From Amoebophrya sp. AT5.2 (Eukaryota > Sar > Dinophyceae > Syndiniales > Amoebophryaceae), in contig RXOD01005496.1 in the NCBI GenBank assembly GCA_005223375.1, positions 1-13,752 of the forward strand: a stretch of DNA of 13,752 nt, in the 5' to 3' direction. Below are positions 8,870 through 13,752 of the stretch, in pieces. A program made the position numbers and the translations under genes. Position 1 is the first letter of the stretch. Every line of letters begins with the position of its first letter. Under the pieces are notes generated by a model, which was given only the letters and a program-made list of their open reading frames with translations, was not told the DNA's origin and did not search any database.

Positions 8870-10852
8870 TCATTGTTCCTTTCCTTCGCCAGCTTTTACT
8901 TCCATCGCTGTCTGTAGTCCCATGCTTGCGGAGAGCAGCACTTTCAGGTTTTTGGTGGTGATTTCTCCCCTTTTCCTTTCCAGGATCGCCTTGGTGTACA
9001 AGGGCTCCAGCGCATCCAGGTAGAACTTGCCGCCGTTGTAGGCCGTGGCCCCGCAGGTCGCGACCAGCGAACAAAAATGCGCTAACCGATAGTGGAACAG
9101 GACGCTCGCGAAGGCCATCGCCACGCCGCAGAGCAACAGGTGGCACAGGAGGTACAGAGCCTGCACGAGCAGCTTCGGCCATCGCGAGAGCATGGACTTC
9201 AGCGGCCCGCCCATACGCATGGACAAAATCCGGTCCCAAAGCGTCTGGTAGTTCTTCTGCTCGATGTAGGTGCCCAGGGCGACGAAAATCCAAAAAAAGT
9301 ACATCCCCGACCAAGGAAGATAAAAATACCTGGTGGAGGCCGACGCGATGTCCGATGGTGTCCGAGATGGTGATGAACGGAGGGTAATCGATCAAAGCTA
9401 CAGGTCCTCTACTCATGGACTGGCGAAGTAGGGCTATCACGATGTTCTTGACGAGAGGAGCCGACGAGGAGGATCCGATTATAACCTAAATCACATCTGA
9501 GCTAAAGCTGCCGACAAGGAAAATAAACTCATCACCACCCAGCACCACCAGCCAGACCGATTACGATGATATGCAGCTCCGCAAGCGCAATACAACATAG
9601 TTAGTGGTATGGCTATAGGCGGCTAAGCATAAGTAGTACTACTAAGTACTTCATCGCGTCCCTGACAAGTTCCCAGTGGCCCACGGAGTCGCACTTCGGG
9701 AAGTCGTCGCAGACCGCGAAGTGCGGATCTGCGTGCCAGCGCAGGCCGTACACCAGCACCATGGGGCTCACGTGCACCACGACCGACGTCATGTGAGCAT
9801 ACGAGTGGAAGATCAGCGAGTGGTTGAAGCAGAGCGTGGCCATGGCGAGCGGGCCCGCGCTGTTTATGAACATCACCCGAAACAGGGTCTGGTTCTGGGG
9901 ATACAGCCAGCAGTACAAAAGGCACAAGGCGTTCACCCAGTAGCAGAAGTCGTACAGCAGGTAGTGCTGCTTCTTCTTCACAAACATCAGCCACCGCAGC
10001 AGAATAAGAGACACCACCTTGGGCGTATAGTACACGTAGTACCTGGTGCCAAGCCATCCCAGGGAGCGATCGACATCATACCGTTGGATCAGGGAATCTC
10101 GCAGCAGTTTTTCAAATCCTTGCGAAGGAGCTGAGCTAGCAACATATGGGACGAGGTGAGCAAGACGAGTGCTGTATCTGCAAAAGGCTCCTATATTTAC
10201 AACTACAAGTACACACATTTCTTACCACGTCGGCACCGCCCCTAGCAGATAGGGCGTGAGCGCCACGTTCGCTACGCCGAGGACGTACCACAGCCGGTCG
10301 AGCGCAGTTGCCTCCGCCAGCAGCCCGCGGTCCTCTGACGCGAGGCTTTCCCTGCTTTCCCTGCTGCTGAGGGAGGACGGTTCCGGTGGCGCCTTACCCC
10401 CGCTATGCTCCGCCATGCGGAGGGCAACCTGTGGCCGTGGGGATTGCAAATGCAATTCCTTACTAGAAATCTTCTGGGGCCATATTGACTTCCAGCACGA
10501 GGACGCTGTTGCTGTAGTACAGCAAATGGACGAACAAAGCATACTACGTGAGTTCGATACTAGATATTGATAAATGTACTATTTCCCTCTATAAGTGAAG
10601 AAGTACCTCGTTCCTTTCCTGCACGGAACTCATTTGGGCGATGGCGGCCACGGTCTTCCTTTGGTTGCGCACTGCGTCGAAGATGAACCAGACCGGGATG
10701 AAGGCCACCACGTTGTAGAGGATAGAGTGGGACGCGAGGTGCCAGGCGATCATCTCGTAGAAGTTACGCCCGAGTTGCAGCACCATCTCGTACGTCGGCA
10801 CGTGCGTCAGGGCCGCGGCTGTCTCGGGGAGGAACTCAATGAAGGACGTCAT
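8870..10852 (-). CDS. GPC1: Glycerophosphocholine acyltransferase family (GPC1-like, DUF2838)
   Basis: This enzyme family acylates glycerophosphocholine to lysophosphatidylcholine with acyl-CoA, feeding phosphatidylcholine resynthesis, and is membrane-embedded. Exons 10852-10607, 10428-10226, 10042-9650 and 9329-8870 join in phases 0, 2 and 2 to 433 aa, close to the length I recall for the yeast protein. Family motifs appear in order: Asp-Arg-Leu-x2-Val-Leu-Gly-Val (126-134), Tyr-Leu-Leu-Tyr-Asp-Phe-Cys-Tyr (177-184), Ala-Gly-Pro-Leu-Ala (212-216), Ser-Leu-Ile-Phe-His-Ser (225-230) followed by Thr-Ser (235-236) and His240, Arg-Trp (251-252), and Tyr-Asn-Gly-Gly-Lys-Phe-Tyr (378-384). About eight hydrophobic spans are visible, near 43-62, 131-150, 155-171, 178-197, 204-222, 236-250, 282-301 and 334-355, with more near 362-377. 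The first exon (82 aa) is less conserved-looking; its ATG follows an A-rich leader. All introns are GT-AG. The family call is from remembered motifs, but the match is strong. Confidence 0.88.
9330..9649 (-). other. Intron 3 of the GPC1-like gene
   Basis: It begins GTACTT and ends CACCAG (320 bp, phase 2). Met-Lys before it joins Tyr-Phe-Tyr-Leu-Pro-Trp after it. The downstream exon begins GTATTT, nearly repeating the intron's first six bases. The 12-bp palindrome AGTAGTACTACT (9632-9643) sits just inside the donor. Confidence 0.82.
10043..10225 (-). other. Intron 2 of the GPC1-like gene
   Basis: It begins GTAAGA, one of the few donors here with G at +5, and ends CACCAG (183 bp, phase 2). A Trp codon is rebuilt across the junction, giving Pro-Thr-Trp-Tyr-Tyr-Val. 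The downstream exon begins GTA, like the intron. Confidence 0.85.
10429..10606 (-). other. Intron 1 of the GPC1-like gene
   Basis: It begins GTACTT and ends GCCACAG (178 bp, phase 0). The downstream exon begins GTT. Other in-phase acceptors exist upstream (for example CCCCAG and GGAAG), so the exact 3' end is less certain than the donor. It contains a 17-bp palindrome with arms TTGCTGTA and TACAGCAA at 10509-10525. Confidence 0.65.
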
Positions 10853-11066
10853 CTTTTATTACTTTGTAGCACGACCCCGACCCGTGGGTCTGGGTAGCGC
10901 TACTGGCGATGAATTTCTTTCGTATTTTACATTAATAAAAGTACTTCTGCGTGCGATGATCGATGCGTCTCTGCGACCTCCGTAGCTACACACACAATCA
11001 TGACGATCCACATCCATTGCTTATTTCCCGATTTTTTCCAGCGAAGGCGAACTAGGGTTTTATGAA

Positions 11067-11896
11067 TTATACTACCTCGTCCTGGGCTCCTGAGTCCGTG
11101 ATGTCGGCTTTAATGCGTGGGGGTGCGGGGTCGGGAATGAAATTCAGTGGAAGCAAACGCAAGGAACAAGAGAAACGAACAGAATCAATTAGAGCGACAT
11201 TTCCGAGTCCTGTGGACAGAATGAATGGAGTCACACACACAAGATGAAGATGGGCCCATACTATGGTCCAACTGACACTCACGGAAGAAGTCCATACACC
11301 GCCGGCACGGGAGTAGACAGCCATTCAAGAAAGAAAGACGGACGTCCTGTCTGTCCCGAGCGGGCAGGACGCGTCGACGTCCAAGCAACATCAACCAAGT
11401 CTTCAGGATGAGATACGAATATAACTTGTTTTCGTTTCAACAATACATAACACAGTACTTCTAGCACTGATGTGCAACCTTCGGGATCCGCACGACTTCC
11501 TGCACGACGCACTGGGCCGCCTCGACGTCGACGCCCGGCATTGTGATTTTTTCTTTCGGCAAGGTATAGTGTCGTTCGGGGTCGAACCCGAACTCGAACG
11601 AGAGCGTGTCGCTCGAGTTCGGGTTTGCGACGGTCCCCCACCAGAACCGAAATTCTGCCATCGATTGGCCAGAGCCGCAGTTGTGTCTTTTCGCACTCGT
11701 TCCGTTTTTGCACCGTAGGTACATCCATACCCGAAGCTTTGCATGAAGATGAAATACGTGATGCGAAACAAGCTGTGGCTCTATAGTGATATCCGCCCGT
11801 CTACTCGGTTCCGCATCACCACGGATCTTGGCCCTATAGAAAAGGCGGACCAAGATCCGTGGTGATGCGAAACGGGCGTCGAAAGTCAGTATTCAT
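11067..11896 (-). CDS. Multi-exon hypothetical protein (partial model)
   Basis: The most coding-like part is about 11720-11479, with GC-ending codons and a beta-rich segment containing Cys, Phe-Arg-Phe-Trp-Trp-Gly and Phe-Glu-Phe-Gly-Phe-Asp. From there I join 11400-11283 and 11209-11067 in phases 0 and 1, ending at TAA. The last intron (11282-11210, GTGAGT to TCCACAG, 73 bp) is close to a textbook intron. The one before it (11478-11401) has a weak AAG acceptor, so the protein may instead stop at 11461. Upstream, an ATG at 11896 opens a frame that stops inside a hairpin element (11758-11878); how it splices to the main exon is unresolved. I do not recognise the product. Confidence 0.38.
11585..11625. 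repeat. 13-bp perfect inverted repeat inside a coding exon
   Basis: AACCCGAACTCGA (11585-11597) is matched by its exact complement at 11613-11625, and GTCG/CGAC (11581-11584, 11628-11631) extends the stem past a 2-nt bulge. GTTCGGG at 11574-11580 is a third partner that can pair with the CCCGAAC at 11587-11593, so two alternative folds are possible. Confidence 0.6.
11758..11878. mobile_element. Introner-like or hairpin-RNA-like element
   Basis: GTGATGCGAAAC is present as a direct repeat at 11758-11769 and 11862-11873. Between and overlapping them lies a perfect 20-bp inverted repeat, CGCATCACCACGGATCTTGG at 11812-11831 and its complement at 11850-11869, with an 18-nt loop. An outer 7-bp pair, CGCCCGT (11794-11800) and ACGGGCG (11872-11878), lengthens the stem after a bulge. 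It sits at the 5' end of the gene at 11067-11896, where an intron seems to be needed. Alternatives are a MITE remnant or a small-RNA precursor hairpin. Confidence 0.5.
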
Positions 11897-12424
11897 AGCG
11901 ATGAAGATGATGTTGTACAACTAGAAAGATAGAAGTAGTGCGAGCTACTCGTGTCGTCGTTGTCGTTGTCGACATCTCCGAGCAGCGTAAGTTACCTGCG
12001 CTGCTGCTCGTCGTCGTTGTCAGCCCGGACGTGCAAGTGCTACTCACTGCCGTGCTCTCGCAGCTCTAGAAGCCGGACTAGCACAACGCGCAAAACTACA
12101 GATTTCATCGATAAAACTTCTTCGAACCTCAAACAATAGCTAGCAGTGGAAAACCAGAAGCAGAATCGCAGACGAAATCAGCTCTGCTGAGATCGATGGA
12201 TTATTGTTGAACCACAGTACTTATCTTTCCAGGTTCTGGGCGTAAAAAAAGCGGATCGGACGCTGTTCTGATATTTATCGGTAAAATCTCCTGTGGCAGA
12301 GTAGATGAATCTTGTTCTGTAGTACTACAACATGAACCAGTTTTAGTAGCTAGGCAACCCTCACTAGACAGGCCTCGATAGAGTCGTCGCGGCACCGTCG
12401 TGGCGGGTCCTCGATTGATCCCAG
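11897..12424. other. Intergenic region with CGT/CTG-type simple repeats
   Basis: This lies between the stop at 12425 and the possible start at 11896. It contains GTCGTT-type runs (about 11951-11971 and 12007-12019), an imperfect hairpin with arms at 11979-11987 and 11999-12010, and the 12-bp palindrome TGTAGTACTACA at 12318-12329. No gene is supported. Confidence 0.5.
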
Positions 12425-13752
12425 CTAGTAGCCTCCTCCGCTCATCGCCCCTGGTCCCTGGTCCATTCTTGGCTTTCCGTTGAATCCGCCCTTGCCCGCA
12501 CCTCCGTTTTTGCTTCCCTTTCCTTTTCCCGTGTTCTTCGCTCCTTTTTTTCCACCGCCGCCGCCGTTGCTTTGGTTATTTCCCCCGGGTCCACCGCCAT
12601 AGGAGTTTCCGCCCGGTCCGCCCTGCTGCACGTTGTTGCGGTCACCGGCGCGCCAGTTGTTGTCCATGTTCGACTGGCCCATCTTGTTCCACCCCTTGCC
12701 GGTGCCTTCCGAGTTGCCCTTCATATCTCCCTTCCCCCCGTCGTTCATCATCATGGTGCGCAGGTTCTTGCCGCCGTCCATTGACCTGTAATATGTGTAG
12801 ATTTTTGATTAACGCAAAGAGTGGCCTTTGCGCTCGTTATTTTATTATCTCCTTCTTTGTGCAGCTTCATTCTACTTACTGTTATTGAGGATATCGATGG
12901 ATGTGAGAGAGTTCAAGAAGCGTGCGTGGCCGTGCGACTGTCCGACTGTCGTTTGGTCTGGCGAGAAGAAAAATCCTCGATGCCGGATGGTTTCGCAGTC
13001 GCAAATTTCGTATCGCGCGTGTGGAATGCCGATTGTTCCATGATGCCCGATTGCTCGGCAAGGACAAAATCAGCTTGGATTTGCGCAACGCCCGATCTTC
13101 ATCAAAACATAGGCCCATAAATCAACGAACAAATTTTACGTCTGCGGTTGCGTGTAGACGGATTTCTGCTGTGCGAGGACGGAGCTGTCGCCCAGAGCCA
13201 TTCCCCAGTCGTCGCTTGGTTCCACTTCGCCCACCTTGTCTTCAGCACCCTTCTCGGCGGCCTGCTGCTGGTAGCTGTATGGTCAGAGGACGAGCAAGAT
13301 GAACAAGAACTTGATTCACATTTATATTTATCGGGGGTGCAGCTTCAACAAGAACCATAACCGTTGCGCCATCCGTGGTTCAGCGGACGATGAGTCGGCC
13401 AGTTGGCGTGCGCTTCTAGTTTATGAAAAAACAATGGATTCACATTCAGCATCAGCAACAGCATCGACTAGTAACAGTACCGCTCCGCGCTGGGCTGGCG
13501 CTGCGGTGGTGGTTGCTGTTGCTGTCCCCAGGATTGCTGGTACGGCTGCTGCGCGTGGTACCCCTGGTAACCTCCCGAGGACTGGTCCCCGGTACCTTGC
13601 TGCTGGCCCCCGTACGCCGGCTGTTGTTCCTGCTGCACCTGCTGCGGCGCCTGCTGCGGCTGTCCGAGTACCTGCGGCTGTGCGGGTTTGCTGTAGTGGT
13701 CCTTTGTGCCTTTGTACAGGTTGCCGCCCTTCTTACCTCCGTACGCAGGCCG
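12425..13752 (-). CDS. Low-complexity Gln-rich / Gly-Lys-Asn-rich protein, 3' part
   Basis: Three exons are visible: 13752-13481 (running off the window), 13274-13140 and 12785-12425. Both introns are phase 2 (GTACTG to ATACAG, 206 bp; GTAAAA to TTACAG, 354 bp), and the frame is open to a TAG stop, giving 256 visible residues. The first exon has Tyr-Gly-Gly and Gln-rich tracts like prion-like domains. The second is acidic with Ser-Asp-Asp-Trp-Gly. The third is about 120 aa of Gly, Lys and Asn with Met-rich patches and ends Ser-Gly-Gly-Gly-Tyr. Such tails are common on RNA-binding and granule-forming proteins. Any RNA-recognition or helicase domain would lie upstream of the window. The role is inference. 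Confidence 0.75.
12786..13139 (-). other. Intron in the low-complexity gene
   Basis: It begins GTAAAA and ends ATTACAG (354 bp, phase 2). A Thr codon is rebuilt across the junction, giving Gln-Thr-Ser-Met-Asp. A hairpin with 7-bp arms CGCAAAG (12813-12819) and CTTTGCG (12826-12832) lies about 30 bp from the acceptor. Confidence 0.75.
13275..13480 (-). other. Intron in the low-complexity gene
   Basis: It begins GTACTG and ends CATACAG with a CTCTGAC branch-like motif just upstream (206 bp, phase 2). Without it the frame stops three codons past the donor. A 10-bp direct repeat, GATTCACATT on the plus strand, occurs at 13313-13322 and 13437-13446 inside it. Confidence 0.72.

Noticed and set aside
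9676..10134. 152-codon plus-strand frame, His/Gln/Val-rich
   Set aside because: It lies opposite the GPC1-like exon 3, whose family motifs make the minus strand the real one.
11574..11593. tRNA T-arm-like hairpin
   Set aside because: The loop is 6 nt, the stem is 7 bp, and no acceptor, D or anticodon arms can be found around it.
12813..12832. Hairpin as a bacterial-type terminator
   Set aside because: It lies inside a spliceosomal intron of a eukaryotic gene and has no T-run in the transcribed direction.
1..13752. CRISPR array, insertion sequence or phage genes
   Set aside because: There are no regularly spaced repeats and no transposase, integrase or phage proteins; the gene structure is eukaryotic.

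Overview
This window looks like nuclear DNA of a eukaryote, probably a compact protist genome. Every gene I can support lies on the minus strand. Most are cut by GT-AG introns of about 70-400 bp, the intergenic gaps are short, and I see no bacterial features. One-way gene order, weak 5' splice sites, short direct repeats at splice junctions and Cys-rich GCC2/GCC3 ephrin-receptor-like repeats all recall alveolates, especially the dinoflagellate/syndinean lineage. That placement is inference, not something the sequence proves.

Reading the minus strand from high to low coordinates, the layout is as follows. (1) 13752-12425: the 3' part of a Gln-rich then Gly/Lys/Asn-rich low-complexity protein, three exons visible, 5' end outside the window. 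(2) about 11896-11067: a multi-exon hypothetical gene whose 5' part carries a compact repeat element (direct repeats plus a long perfect hairpin). (3) 10852-8870: a four-exon gene that reconstructs to a 433-aa membrane protein of the glycerophosphocholine acyltransferase (GPC1, formerly DUF2838) family. This is the only gene whose function I can name. (4) 8570-6111: a three-exon, 762-aa unrecognised basic protein with a coiled coil. (5) 5008-1542: a signal-peptide protein with a long disordered region, which I join by splicing to a Cys-rich GCC2/GCC3-type repeat region (879 aa, four exons); it could instead be two adjacent genes. (6) 888-232: a small Ser-rich secreted hypothetical protein whose 3' end is uncertain.

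The splice model is the main result. For genes 1, 3, 4 and 5 the chosen exon ends agree in phase, remove all internal stops and end on a proper stop codon. Long gene-free stretches are 889-1541, 5009-6110, 8571-8869, 10853-11066 and 11897-12424. They hold several palindromes and direct repeats but no RNA gene I could recognise.

The genes do not form an obvious pathway. Two encode apparent secretory-pathway proteins and one a multi-pass membrane enzyme of phosphatidylcholine recycling. The most unusual non-coding structure is the element at 11758-11878. It has the layout expected of an introner (an intron-generating mobile element) or of a hairpin RNA.
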